Source: Linanthus parryae | Lineage: Eukaryota > Streptophyta > Magnoliopsida > Ericales > Polemoniaceae | Length of the DNA: 64,000 nucleotides | Direction: 5' to 3' | Assembly: GCA_023055425.1 (NCBI GenBank) | Contig: JALGPY010000010.1 | Span: 16,341,363-16,405,362 of the forward strand | In this document: positions 12,115-23,345 of the stretch, one piece after another | Numbering within the stretch: position 1 is the first letter of the stretch | How the letters are laid out: every line of letters begins with the position of its first letter | Translations under genes and position numbers: made by a program | Notes under the pieces: generated by a model | Told to the model about the DNA's origin: nothing | The model's input: the letters and a program-made list of their open reading frames with translations, nothing else | The model's database searches: none

Positions 12115-12500
12115 CGAAGAGATTAAAGTAGAGAATGAAAGAAAATAAGTCCTGAAGCTGGATTAAGTAGGTAGAGTTTGACTAAAAGTAGGAGATTTGC
12201 ATGCAAATAGATTTCAGAAGATTTTCAAGATATTTTTAGGAATTTAGATAAAATCTCTGAACATTTGAAAAGATTCTGTATTCATCCAAAAAGATAACAC
12301 AAAAATTTTCTTGATCCTATTTTTTAAAGATAATGAAAATCCACTCATCACAACAATGAAATAGTAGTTCAAAGCTTTGAGAAGTTTCAGAGTAATACAG
12401 AAACTTCAAAGCTTTGAGCTATATTTTCAAGGCTCCAGAAATTATAATCTCAAGGCTTTGAAATCACACAGATACTGCACATAGTAACTGATTACTCCCC
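12045..12500 (-). promoter_or_regulatory. Pol-to-accessory-ORF spacer with palindromes and (CT)n tract
   Basis: This non-coding spacer, read on the minus strand, holds two perfect TCAAAGCTTTGA palindromes (12406-12417, 12369-12380), a one-mismatch copy (12450-12461), a 14-bp palindrome ATTTGCATGCAAAT (12195-12208) and a (GA/CT)n run at about 12073-12109 just upstream of the accessory ATG. The layout resembles an internal promoter and leader for the accessory ORF. No transcription evidence is available. Confidence 0.4.
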
Positions 12501-15500
12501 CTAAACCAATGCATCCTTGTTTAACATACCCAATTCAAGCCGTAGGGATGTAAACCTCTCATCTGGCAGTGGTTCAGTGAAAGTATCAGCTATTTTCTTA
12601 GAATTAGAAATAAAAGATAGAACAATATCACCTTTATCGGTGTGATCTCTAAGAAAATGATGTCTCACATCTATATTCTTTTTCCTTGAGTGTTGTACTG
12701 GATTCTTTGATATTGAAATGGCACTTGTATTGTTACAGTTAATTGACACATTTCTCAAATCATATCCAAGTTCTCTTAGCTGCTGTGCAATCCATAAAAC
12801 TTGTGAACAACAAGCTCCAGCTGCAATATATTCAGCTTCTACAGTTGACAAGACTACTGAATTCTTCTTATTTGAATGCCAAGTTATCAATGAAGATCCA
12901 AGAAACTGGCAGGATCCAAAAGTACTCTTTTTGTCTACTTTGTATCCTGCAAAGTCTGCATCTGAATATCCACTCAACAGAAAATTAGTCCTTCTTGGAT
13001 ACCAAATCCCCAAGTCTTTGGTTCCATTCAAATATATGAAAATCCTTTTAACAGTAATTAAATGACTTTTTTTAGGATCAGCCTGAAACCTTGCACACAT
13101 GCATACACTAAACATAATATCAGGTCTATTAGCAGTTACACACAAAAGTGAACCAATCATACCTTTATATTCTTTTTGATTTACACTCTTACCAGTTGTG
13201 TCCTTGTCTAAAGAAAGTGATGAACTCATAGGGGTCTTTACAACCTTGGACTGTGACATGTTATACTTTTTTAACAAGTCCAGGGTGTACTTTCCTTGAT
13301 GCACAAAAATTCCTTTCTTCATTTGATGTACATGAAGTCCAAGAAAGAAATTCAATTCTCCCATAAAGCTCAGTTCAAATTCTCTGCACATTAGACTTGA
13401 ACACTCTTTTGAAAGAGCATCATTAGTAGCACCAAAAAGAATATCATCTACATATATCTGAACAACTAACATACATTTTTCTTGATATTTTATTTTTTGA
13501 GAATTGGAAACTTTTTTCTTGATTTTTGATAAAAAGAGTTTTATCAACCAGACCTCTCTTAAAACTATTTTCTAACAAAAACTTTGAGAGTCTGTCATAC
13601 CTAGCCCTTGGGGGCTTGCTTAAGTCCATATAAGGCTTTGTCCAGTTTGTAAACATGATCAGGAAAGATGTCATTTTCAAAACCTGGTGGTTGAGCAATA
13701 TATACTTCTTCTTGTAGATAACCATTCAGAAAAGCACATTTAACATCCATTTGAAAAACTTTTTTGTGATTATGTGATCCAATGCAAGAAGTATCCTGAT
13801 AGCTTCTAACCTTGCAACTGGAGAAAATGTTTCCTCATAATCAATACCTTCCTCTTGATTGTATCCCTGTGCAATCTGTATTGCTTTGTTTCTCACGACC
13901 TTACCTTTTTCATCAAGCTTATTTCTGAACACCTATCTTGTTCCAATCACGGATTGATCTTTTGGTCTAGGAACCAAATTCAAGACCTTGTTCCTTTCAA
14001 ACTCATTCAGCTCATTCTGTATTGCAATGATCCAATCTGCATCCTCTAGTGCTTCCTGTGCATTTTTGGGCTCAATGAGTGATGCAAAAGCACTGAATGC
14101 ACATAGATTTCTCAATTGACCTCTTGTCTGAGTTTCAGTTGTTAGATATGATATAATATTCTCAGCAGGACGATCTGAGAGATATTTGAACTTCTTTCTG
14201 GGTGTCCAAGTGTATGGACCTTCAAGGCTTTGAGTTCTTGATACAGTAGAAGGAGCATCATATTTCCTGTCAATCTCTGTCTCAATGCTTTGAGATTTTG
14301 ACTGAGCAGAGGGTTCAAGGCCTTGAGATTATTCTAAAAGTTTTTTATTTTTACTTTTGCTCTTGCTGACTGTCTCAAGGTCTTCATCAGCCTCATATTT
14401 ATTCAAACTAAGATCTTCAAAACTTTCACTCAAAGAATCACCAATACTTTCATCAAAAACAACATGAATACTCTCCTCAACAATCTTAGATCTCTTATTG
14501 TAAACCCTGTAAGCTTCGCTGGTTTGAGAATAACCAAGAAACACACCTTCATCACTTCTAGCATCAAACTTACCAAGATTATCTTTGCTATTGTTATGCA
14601 CAAAACAAGTACAGCCAAAAGGCTTCAAGTAAGCAACACTAGGCTTCCTGCCTTTAAACAGTTCATAAGGGGTTTCTTCAAAATTTGCCTGATCAAATAT
14701 CTATTGAGCATATAGTTGGCAGTATTAACAGCTTCTGCCCATAAAGATTTTGGCAAATTATTTTCAAGTAACATGATTCTAGACATGTCTTCAAGAGTCC
14801 TATTTTTTCTCTCAACTACACCATTTTGCTGAGGAGTTCTACGTGCAAAAAAGTTGTGTGAGATGTCAAGATTTTCAAAAAATAAATCAAAATCAAGTTG
14901 ATCAAATTCCCTACCATGATCAATTCTAATAGATGCAACAGGTAATTTTTTCAAAGTTTGAAGCTCCTTGCAAACTTTAGAAAATTCAGATAATGCTTCA
15001 GACTTTTCTCTAATAAACATAACCCAAGTATATCTAGAGTAATCATCAACTAAAACAAGCATATATCTCTTACCTTTGGGTGTTTGAACCCTCATAGGAC
15101 CACACAAGTCCATATGCAGCATTTCTAAGGGTCTGGAGGTACTTACAAAATTATTTGGCTTGAATGAGTTTCTAGGTTGTTTACCTTGAGTACATGCATT
15201 GAAAAACTCATTATCCTTGAATTTAAGGATTGGCAATCCCCTTACCCGATCTTTTGAGATGAGTTTATTCAAGGAATGCATGCTTATATGACCAAGCTTT
15301 ATGTGCCATATTTTTGAGTCATCCTTCAAAGATTTGAGACCTTTCAGACTATCACCTGCAACTTTGTCAGTACACAGTGCATAAATATTATGTGACCTAG
15401 GAGCAGTGAGAATGAAATTGCCTAATTTCTCATCTTGCACCACACATTTCTCCTTGTCAAAAACAACCTTATCACCTTGGTCACAAAGCTGAGAAATACT

Positions 15501-15737
15501 CAACAAATTATACTTAAGACCATCAACTAAATAAACATCAGAAACTGAATATGCTGAATTGTTACCAATACTTCCAATACCAATTTTGTTGTACTTTTCT
15601 TTGTCACCAAGTGTGATTGTTCCCTCTGATTTTTCTTTCAGTTCTGAGAATAAAGATGTCTTCCCACTCATATGTCTGGAACATCCACTATCCAATATCC
15701 ATTTCTGATCTTTCAAAGCTTTGGTGACATCCTGCAA
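12501..15737 (-). pseudogene. Copia 1 pol: protease, integrase, reverse transcriptase, RNase H
   Basis: The protease motif WILDSGCSRHMSG begins near 15696, with an intact DSG. The pre-integrase histidine motif is HIKLGHISMHSLNKL. The integrase core has MDLCGP, IDHGREF and TPQQNGVVERKNRT, so the catalytic D, D and E are present. Reverse transcriptase follows in several frames: [36 protein letters not shown] sequence, then LVVQIYVDDILFGATND with the catalytic YVDD intact. RNase H includes GAKYDAD-like SGYSDADFAG and VVLSTVEAEYIAA. The frame ends at 12501. Frame changes near 14625, 13932, 13726 and 13540 break the single reading frame typical of Copia pol. The gene order integrase before reverse transcriptase defines it as Copia. 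Confidence 0.9.
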
Positions 15738-17609
15738 AAATCAATCGATGCATTAACAGACTATTAGACCAAGTGTAGAGTTTGGATTCATACTCAGAGT
15801 CAACCATATCAGGTGGTCTAACTCCTTTTGGAACCCAAATCTGTTTCACATATCCCTTAAACTGATAAGGATAAGTGTTCCTCATTATGCGGGGTTCTAT
15901 CCTTCTAAAGGGGCAAGTTACTTTTACATGTCCAATTTTACAGCAATAATGACACTTTGGTGAATGTCTGCTTCCTGCTTTCACAAATGTGGTTTGGCTT
16001 TTTCTTGGAAAATTTGGATTATATTCAATTCCACTTTTATGAACAGACTGCAGACTTCCTCCAAGCATGAGACTTAACTTCTGTTCTGAGCCATCAAAAT
16101 TTGAAAGAATTTTCTTAGATTCTTGAAGCTTACTAGTTAATGTAGTGTTCTGTTGTTCTAAATCATCAGAATGATTTTTTAGATCAACAACTTTGTTAGT
16201 TAAAATAGTGTTTTGATCAACTATTTCTTTGACTTGTGATTTCAAAGCTTTGAATCTGCTGTCCAAGGCTTTGAAGTCACTGTCAATTTTTAACTTGGTA
16301 GCTTCAAGACATTTATTCTTAAAAACTAAATCTAAATTTTCTTTTGCCTGCTCATGAACTTTCATTTTCAAAGAATCAATCTCATTCCTGTAACTCTCCT
16401 CATTTAAAAACATGCTATTGAGAATTTCAGGTAACACATCAGAAGGACTAGATAAGAAAGTTTTTACCATGTCTTCAATTGGTTTCTCAGTGGAATGGTC
16501 CGCTTGATGTCCAGCCATTAAACAGAGATTGGCTTGCTCATCATCAGAGTCTGAGTCACTCCATGAAGCCACCATTGCTTTCTTCCTTATGTTGTCATTT
16601 TCCTTCTTTGAAAATTGCCTGTTCTTTTCTTTTGAGGACAGTCTCTCACCAAGTGATCTGAAACCTCCACATTCATAGCAATTCATGACTTTAGGGTTAT
16701 ATGATTGTGAAGTAGACTTACCTTTCTGATCCTTGCTAGTAGAGATCTGAATCTTTCTTTTTTGTAATCCTTGTTCCCATAGTTCCTCTTTTTCTTGAGA
16801 ATTCTGGCCAAGGCTTTGGAAATCAAGGCTAAGGCTTCCTCATCATCATCATCATCATCATCTTCCTCTGGTTCAAGGATTTGGGATTTTTCATTTTCTT
16901 TTGCCTTAAGTGCCAGATTCTTCATGTTGTCACTCAGTTCACCATCAACCTCCTTCATAGAGATCTCATGAGTGAGTAACTTTCCGTGTAGATCATTCAG
17001 TTCTAGAATGCTTAAATCATGAGCTTCATTAATGGCAGTAGTTTTTGGCTCCCATTTGGATTTAGGCAAGCTTCTGAGAATCTTCCTGACTTTTTCTTCA
17101 TTTGAGAATACTTTTCCCAAAGATTCCAAGTTGTTCACAATATCTGTAAACCTTTTGAACATATCTTTGATGGAATCATCAGAGTTCATCTTAAACAGTT
17201 CATAGTGCCTCAAAAGGACATTAATATTTGTCTGCTTGACTTGGCTAGTTCATTCGTAGGTAACAGTCAACTTATCCCAGATCTCCTTTGCATTCTTGCA
17301 TTTGGATATTCAGTTGAAATCATCTGCACTAAGAGTATAATATAATAAGTTCAAAGCTTTGTAATTTTTTGATACCTTTTCCAGTTCAGTAACTGACAGA
17401 TCTTCATCAGGTTTGACAGTCCTAAAACCATCCACACTAGTGTAGAGTAGGTTAGGTCCATTCACAATAATAGACCATAGTTCCATATCCTGATCTATGA
17501 CGAACATTTTCATCAATGCCTTCTAATGCACAAAGTTATCACCACAGAATAATGGAGGTGTATTAGATGCCCTTCCCTATGAGAATCCTCCTTCCCCTAC
17601 AAAACTCAT
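15688..17609 (-). pseudogene. Copia 1 gag with zinc knuckle
   Basis: The likely start is the ATG at 17609-17607 (MSFVGEGGFS), just inside the primer-binding site. Pieces in three frames encode a gag capsid of the UBN2 type: NYKALNLLYYTLSADDFN, then YELFKMNSDDSIKDMF, VRKILRSLPKSKWEPK and an acidic tract of consecutive aspartates near 16850. A long coiled-coil section follows (about 16560-16050, with FKALDSRFKALKSQ), then a CCHC knuckle CHYCCKIGHVKVTC near 15950. Gag would form the cytoplasmic particle and bind element RNA. Stops early in the frame and frameshifts near 17230 and 16690 make this copy defective. Confidence 0.85.
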
Positions 17610-17647
17610 TGTCACAAGATTGTTAGATCCTTAAACTGTGACCCAAA

Positions 17648-17659
17648 GCTCTGATACCA
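17648..17659 (-). other. Copia 1 primer-binding site (initiator tRNA-Met)
   Basis: On the minus strand TGGTATCAGAGC lies two bases inside the 5' LTR and is complementary to the 3' end of plant initiator tRNA-Met, the normal Copia primer. Confidence 0.9.
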
Positions 17660-17661
17660 AT

Positions 17662-19144
17662 TGAAAGTGTGTAATGTAGGTGTGAACAGGTATAATAATA
17701 CTCTAGAAGGGTGGGGGTTGAATAGAGTATGCTAGCTTTTGCCGAAACTCAAGTTTTTTAAACTTAAGTAGAACAAGCTGTTGATATCTCAAAGCTTTGA
17801 AAGAGATTTGAGAAGCTTAAAGATATAACAGCAGAGTATAGAGATTTCAAAGCTTTGAGACTTGGAAAGCTCCAAAGCTTTGAAACTTCCAATTAAATGC
17901 AGCAAAAGTAAATAGCAAAACACGGAATTTTACATAATTCAATCAAAATTGGACCTAGTCTTTGCCTGAGGGATCTAATCCCTCAAGGATTCAAACACAA
18001 CTTCTTATTAATCGCCCAGATTTAGCCCTAGATCTCAAGCCTAAGTGAGATACCTTATACTTATACAGCTTGTGGTTCCCAACCTATCTAGTTATAGGCT
18101 ACAACCTGCTGAAACAATAAGAACCTCTTGTTTTTCACCTGAACAACTAAACTACTAAGTTTAGTGAGGTTTTAGAAATAAAGAAAAGATCATAAAATTA
18201 ATTAGAGAGAGAAGAACTCAGAAAGAATAAGCTGTTTAAAGCCTGGAAGAGTTCTTATGGATTTGATTGATCTTCAGCCTGCTTGAATTGATTTTCTGAA
18301 TGATTTGAAGAGCTGTATGTAATTGATCTTCCCAGACGTGCTCTTCAAAATCACGATCTCTGTGTCTCTGATAAGTCTCTGCAATTCAAACCTAAGTAGC
18401 TGTTTTCAGTCTGCAACTAACTTGAGAGATTTCAGGAACAAAATTCCTAAAATATCTCATATCTGATAAGCTCCTGTTAACAACTTAATTTCAATACATT
18501 GCTGATCTGTTTATGGACGTTGGTGAGACCAACAAACCTGCAAATACTTAGCAAACAAGATCAAACAAATAACAATACAATCTAGCAAAGGGATCTGCTT
18601 GAAACAACAGCTAACCATTTAAGAGAAAATCATGCGAGACTTGTCTGCTGATAGTTCTGAGTTAACAAATATATTTAATCTCATGAATATATCAAATAAC
18701 CACTATAGATTCCAAAATAATAGACAATAATCATCATGTAACAACATCCAAGTAACACTGAATCCATCTGCACACAGAAAGATGGTTAGAAGAACTTAGC
18801 AGTAAAGAGTGACTTGAAAATCTCAAAGCTTTGAAGCTTTGCCTGCTAACTTCTCCAAAATGTATATTGGATTTTCAATACAATTTAATCCTGCATTGAT
18901 CATCTTAGAACATAGATTGCTGAACATAATTAAATAACTAAACTAATCATCATCAAAACATAACCAAAACCTACACAAAATAGTTAGAAAAATACAGCAT
19001 ACAGGAACTGCTATAGTAACTCAAAGCTTTGAAGCTTTGGTACCTAGCAATTTCTTATACTTGTGTTCTAGCTTTCATCATCAAGGAGCTAAGCTCTCTT
19101 CCTGTATTTTCATATCATAATATCCATGAGCTTCAGACTTATCA
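17662..19144 (-). repeat. Copia 1, 5' LTR
   Basis: This 1483-bp copy of the LTR at 8319-9823 holds four perfect TCAAAGCTTTGA palindromes (17789-17800, 17847-17858, 18823-18834, 19021-19032). It would carry the promoter for the minus-strand element. Confidence 0.92.
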
Positions 19145-19149
19145 AGCGC

Positions 19150-20546
19150 TGACAATCTCCTATCGGTCTCATGTTATTCTACTTCACAGTAGACTACAAT
19201 CTCCTATCGGTCTCTTGTGTCTACCAGTCCTTTCTAGTAGGTCATCTACTGGTACGATAACGGGTCATGTCGGTCCACCGTTTCATGAAACATTTGAACA
19301 ATCCTACCGAATCTACCCAAGCTATCTAATCCTATTCACTTCACCTCTCTGTCTCAGTGATACGGGATTGATGTTCAAGTCTCATCCTAGTTAGTTAGAA
19401 TAACCGTCGTGCATTCGCTAACTAAGCAGTTTTTCCGGGTAATTACTCCATTAACACTGAGAATTAAGCACAGTACAAGAACAATTGTATTAAAATATTG
19501 CTAACTTTAAGCATGAATCGACTATTGAATGAACCCGAGTTCTTGAATCCTAGTTTATCTCCAAATCGTGTCACTCGAGTATGATTACTAACATAAACAA
19601 CAAACTTGAATTGATTCAAAAGAAGAAATCAATAAATCATGAAGCAAATATCAAATCCGGAAAATATTCATCATTTACATGAACCCTAGGCTCTCAAATC
19701 GAGATGCCTACCAAAAGTTTCTTAGCTACTCATAACTAAATATGAAATAACAAAGAGTTTATCCATTAAAATTGATTAAGAGAGGGAAGAAGAAATCAAA
19801 CACAAAGAAGCTTCAATGGTGAAGCTTTGTCTTCCTCGTTGTATCCTCCTTCCTCCTTCTCCTCCCGCTCGTTAGGTTGTAGATAGATCAATAAAATCTC
19901 TTTTGGGTATATTAATTAATCCCTCAATTGGGTTTAGGAATTAATTAACCCCAAAACGATGGAGTTTTGAAACCAAGCCCTCCTGCTCTCTTTTTTTTCT
20001 TCCGTGCGTTGGTTCTCCCTTCTGATCGCACGGCCTGAAAATCATGGTCGTGTGATCAGCTTCTGAACGCACGACCAAAGCTGTGGTCGCGATGTGGAGT
20101 GAGTTTGGATATTTTCTGATCGCACGACCAGGATTTTCTGGTCGTGCGATCACCTGGAGTCTTTTTTTTTAATGGGGTGCTAAAGTGTCATTACCCAAAC
20201 TTCTGAAAATGACACTTGCCTCCCCTCTTCATATCTCTACTCCATTTTCTTCACGGTTTCTTCTCCACTTTAGCTTCTGATTAATCTCCCAAGCTTGTTT
20301 CTCCTCTCCGCTTCATCTCCCAAGCTTCGTTCCCTGCCAAAACAACACGAAACACAACCCGTGCGATCAAACATGACAAAAATACATAAAATAATGCTAG
20401 AAATGGCTAGATTAACAATATAATGCCTAGAGCCAAGATTGTACTTTTTCTCTCTAATCATAGTGTAAAACTAAGATTATCAACCTGGAAAGCACGCAAA
20501 ACAATATAAAACGTGCAAGAAATATAACTCTAATTGAGAGTTATCA
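19150..20546 (-). repeat. Gypsy element 1, 3' LTR, second part
   Basis: It continues the LTR interrupted at 8318 and aligns with about 26250-27650. It ends TTATCA. It contains three inverted-repeat hairpins built on TGATCGCACGACCA between about 20022 and 20152. Confidence 0.88.
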
Positions 20547-22714
20547 AATCCACCACACTACCTTTTTGCGCGTTCCAATCAAAATCAGTTCTCACACTAC
20601 GTTTCAATCCACCGAATTGCATACAACTCAATTAGCCATGTGACACAAACAATACACACACACAATGCAATCTACATGACTATACAATGAAACTCGATTA
20701 TAGAACAATGCTAAAATTCAAACAACGTATTTTATTTCTTTTCTTAAGAGAGGGACAATCTCTATATCACTAACCAAAGTCATCAAGTTCTCAAAAATCT
20801 CTTTTGCAATTCACACAACCGCAACAAGGAATTGAAAATACGATGACCATGCGCACAAGCTCACTAAGGCCATCCGCAGCAAGAGGGCTTCGCGAAGCAC
20901 TATTATCCTCATTTGGCCCCCACATAACTTCTTAAATATTACAGAACTACCATGTTGCACCCAGCAAGGAAAAGTCTTCCCGAAGCCCTCTACTACTATT
21001 TTACTACAAAACATTCCATTTACTCATATAATAAGATTTTTTTATTAATTTATTAATTATAGTTAATGTAAGTACAATTAAAGAAAGGTAAACAAACTAT
21101 CTTAACAAACATATAAATCGAAAAATACAAACATAAGTGTAATGACAAAAAAAAATTGAAAAACGCCAGAACGTAAATTTCATCTTACACAACCCTATTT
21201 AAAATAAAAAGTTCGATGTTAGTAATTTCCCCTTTTTTGCTCCTTTTGTTATTTTTTTTTTCATTATTACTATATTTTTTGTTATATGTTCCAACATTAT
21301 TCATTAATAGTATATACAAGGGTTGAAATATGTCATTTTCCAAAAAAAATGGATGAGAGTGTTTTTTCCTCAAACCTGGTAAGAAAACCCATCTCAAAAA
21401 ATTATGGATAAAAGGATTAAAAAAAGGAAGCAACTTCTCTCAAAAGAAAAAAAAAGGAAGCAACAAAACAAACCAATAAAACAAAGTAACGAACTGATCA
21501 ACATCACAAAACAGGGGGAGAAAGGTGAAGAAGATTTTCGGAGAGGGAGGAAGCCCTGGCTTGCCACCGAGCTTGCCGAAGACCAGCCGGTAGCACGATT
21601 AGGCTTCGCGAAGCCCCGACCCCATGCGAGGACCTCTTGCTGGGCGGCATAAACTCGCTAATCAGGGTCCTTGGCCAAGCCAAGACCTTCTTCTGGAGAT
21701 GGCCTAAAGATTCCCCAAACATCCACCAAACTCAATCCAAGATCCGGCCACATCCTTTAGCTCAAAGGGTCCAGGCATCCTTAGTTCTATAGTAGTCTTT
21801 CGTCCCCAAGTCAATGAGGTTTTCAGACCCTCTTAGACGTTATTGCATTGAATGCAAATTATCCCAGTGATGGGAGACACAACTCCGTGTAATACGGCTT
21901 GACTTTAATTTTCCTTAGCGCTCTAATTGGTTTAAATCAAAATTCCCAGCGCGAACAGGGGCACATTAGGCTGTTCACCGTATCTAGTTCAAGAGAAGAT
22001 TTTGATTTTTTTTTTTAATTCTCTTCTTTTTATTTCAGCCGCTCCGTTAGAGCAACGAAGTGTGGGCTTTTTCGATTAGCTATTGAAACCGCCGTAAGAG
22101 ATGGTGGTGTACACTCCCTAACTTCACCTAGGCTAAGGCAGTGTACGACATGAAACCGACTCTACACGAAGGTCCACCCCAGATTTCAAGAGGCCACAAG
22201 TTTCCACTCGAAAACAGACTATTCAACTCCTTAGGACTAAATCCTCCTAGCACACTAAAGGAGCTAAAGGTATGCACCAAAATCTACTTTTTACTTTTCC
22301 CTCAATACCCGGGACTTCCTTTCGTGAACAGGTGCGCAAGATACTAAAAATTAAAGACATCCCTACTACGGTGCGTCCTATTCTCAGAGACTCTTTCACT
22401 GAACTCTCTTCGGTTTCAAGCTTCATCAATTGCCCAACTAAATTTTTTTACATTTTTTCTTGATTTTATGGTTTTCTAATTTTTTATTTTCTCATATTTT
22501 CCTAGACTCTATATGCTTTTGGCCAACTCGACTAATCACAACGATTGGGTAGGGGACTCAATAATGTAAATGTGCACAACAATGCATAAACTAACCTCAC
22601 ACAATACGACAATATATCAAAACACTCAAAACTAACCACAAATACGACACTACGACACAAAACTACACAAACTATACGTAACAAGGCTATCCATACGAAA
22701 CATGGCTAGTGAAA
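20547..22714 (-). other. Gypsy element 1 non-coding region before the 3' LTR
   Basis: No coding sequence is recognisable. Next to the LTR the minus strand is purine-rich (AAAAAGGTAGTGTGGTGGATT region), a likely polypurine tract. The part from about 22330 to 22714 aligns with 53090-53400 of the second Gypsy element, including the shared CTTAAGTGTGGGG motif and GTCGAGTTGGCCA-like sequence. A MITE occupies 20868-21704. Confidence 0.6.
20868..21704. mobile_element. Harbinger-like MITE in Gypsy element 1
   Basis: The ends are inverted: GGCCATCCGCAGCAAGAGG at the left and the complement of TCTTCTGGAGATGGCC at the right. TAA flanks both sides (20865-20867 and 21705-21707), the 3-bp TWA duplication typical of PIF/Harbinger. 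The interior is AT-rich in the middle, with copies of GGCTTCGCGAAGC near each end. No transposase is encoded; short ORFs inside it are low-complexity. Confidence 0.65.
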
Positions 22715-23206
22715 TTATACACAAACTTCCCCACACTTAAGCGTTTCATTGTCCTCAACGAATTTAGAGATCAAACAGGAGGTTTCCTCACTTAAATGTG
22801 TAGGCGGTGGATCTACACAATCATGGCTCAAAACGTAGAAATAAGAGAGAGAGTTAGAGATACCTGGGTGCCCGGACCTACATGGGCACCGTTGCCGTGA
22901 AATTGCGACAAGAAGGGGTCTCGTGGACCGTTGCAATTTTCGGAGAAGTCTCCACGCGCCCGGATTCTGATGTGCGTCTAGGACATGAACTGTAGCCCTC
23001 TCATGCGTGTGGCACTCAACATATTGGAATTGCTCGATGGAATTGCTCCTCGACCTCGAGCAATTCTCTTTATCTTTTCTGCATACTACTGTGGGGCTTT
23101 TTCTTTCCACAACTTCGTGCAATCTATAGCACGTACATAAACAATGGGAATCCGACGCGTCTTCTGTACCTGTGTCCCTGCACACTGATTTGAAAAATAA
23201 GTCCAC
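22715..23206 (-). pseudogene. Remnant of 3' accessory region, Gypsy element 1
   Basis: An open stretch of 163 codons ends with LISKFVEDNETLKCGEVCV. The underlying DNA (GAGGACAATGAAACGCTTAAGTGTGGGG) is conserved in the second Gypsy element at about 53065-53090, right after its accessory ORF. The rest of the reading shows no family resemblance and is probably non-coding leader homologous to the region after 50310. A defined product cannot be claimed. Confidence 0.35.
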
Positions 23207-23345
23207 TCTCTCTCACCCCTCATAGTCAAATATAGAGAACTCATAAATAAATAATAACAAAAAGCATCCTACTCTACGTTGGGTTGCCTCCCAAGCAGCA
23301 CTTGTAATTTAAGGTCGATGGCCCGACCATGTTACCTCATGAGCC

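Larger units (their letters stand above)
8319..19144 (-). mobile_element. SIRE-like Copia LTR retrotransposon with extra 3' ORF
   Basis: LTRs are 8319-9823 and 17662-19144, both starting TGAAAGTGTGTAATG and ending CTTATCA, with visibly few differences. Target duplications AGCGC lie at 8314-8318 and 19145-19149, and the surrounding Gypsy LTR resumes exactly there. The primer-binding site (17648-17659) reads TGGTATCAGAGC on the minus strand, complementary to initiator tRNA-Met. The polypurine tract AAAGGGGAGAT borders the 3' LTR at 9824-9845. Gene order on the minus strand is gag, zinc knuckle, protease, integrase, reverse transcriptase, RNase H, then an additional ORF. LTRs of about 1.5 kb and an ORF after pol fit the SIRE/Maximus lineage. 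Several frameshifts and stops make this copy defective. Confidence 0.92.

Noticed and set aside
21404..21652. Lysine-rich plus-strand ORF
   Set aside because: It lies in the MITE interior, is low-complexity, and has no homology I recognise.
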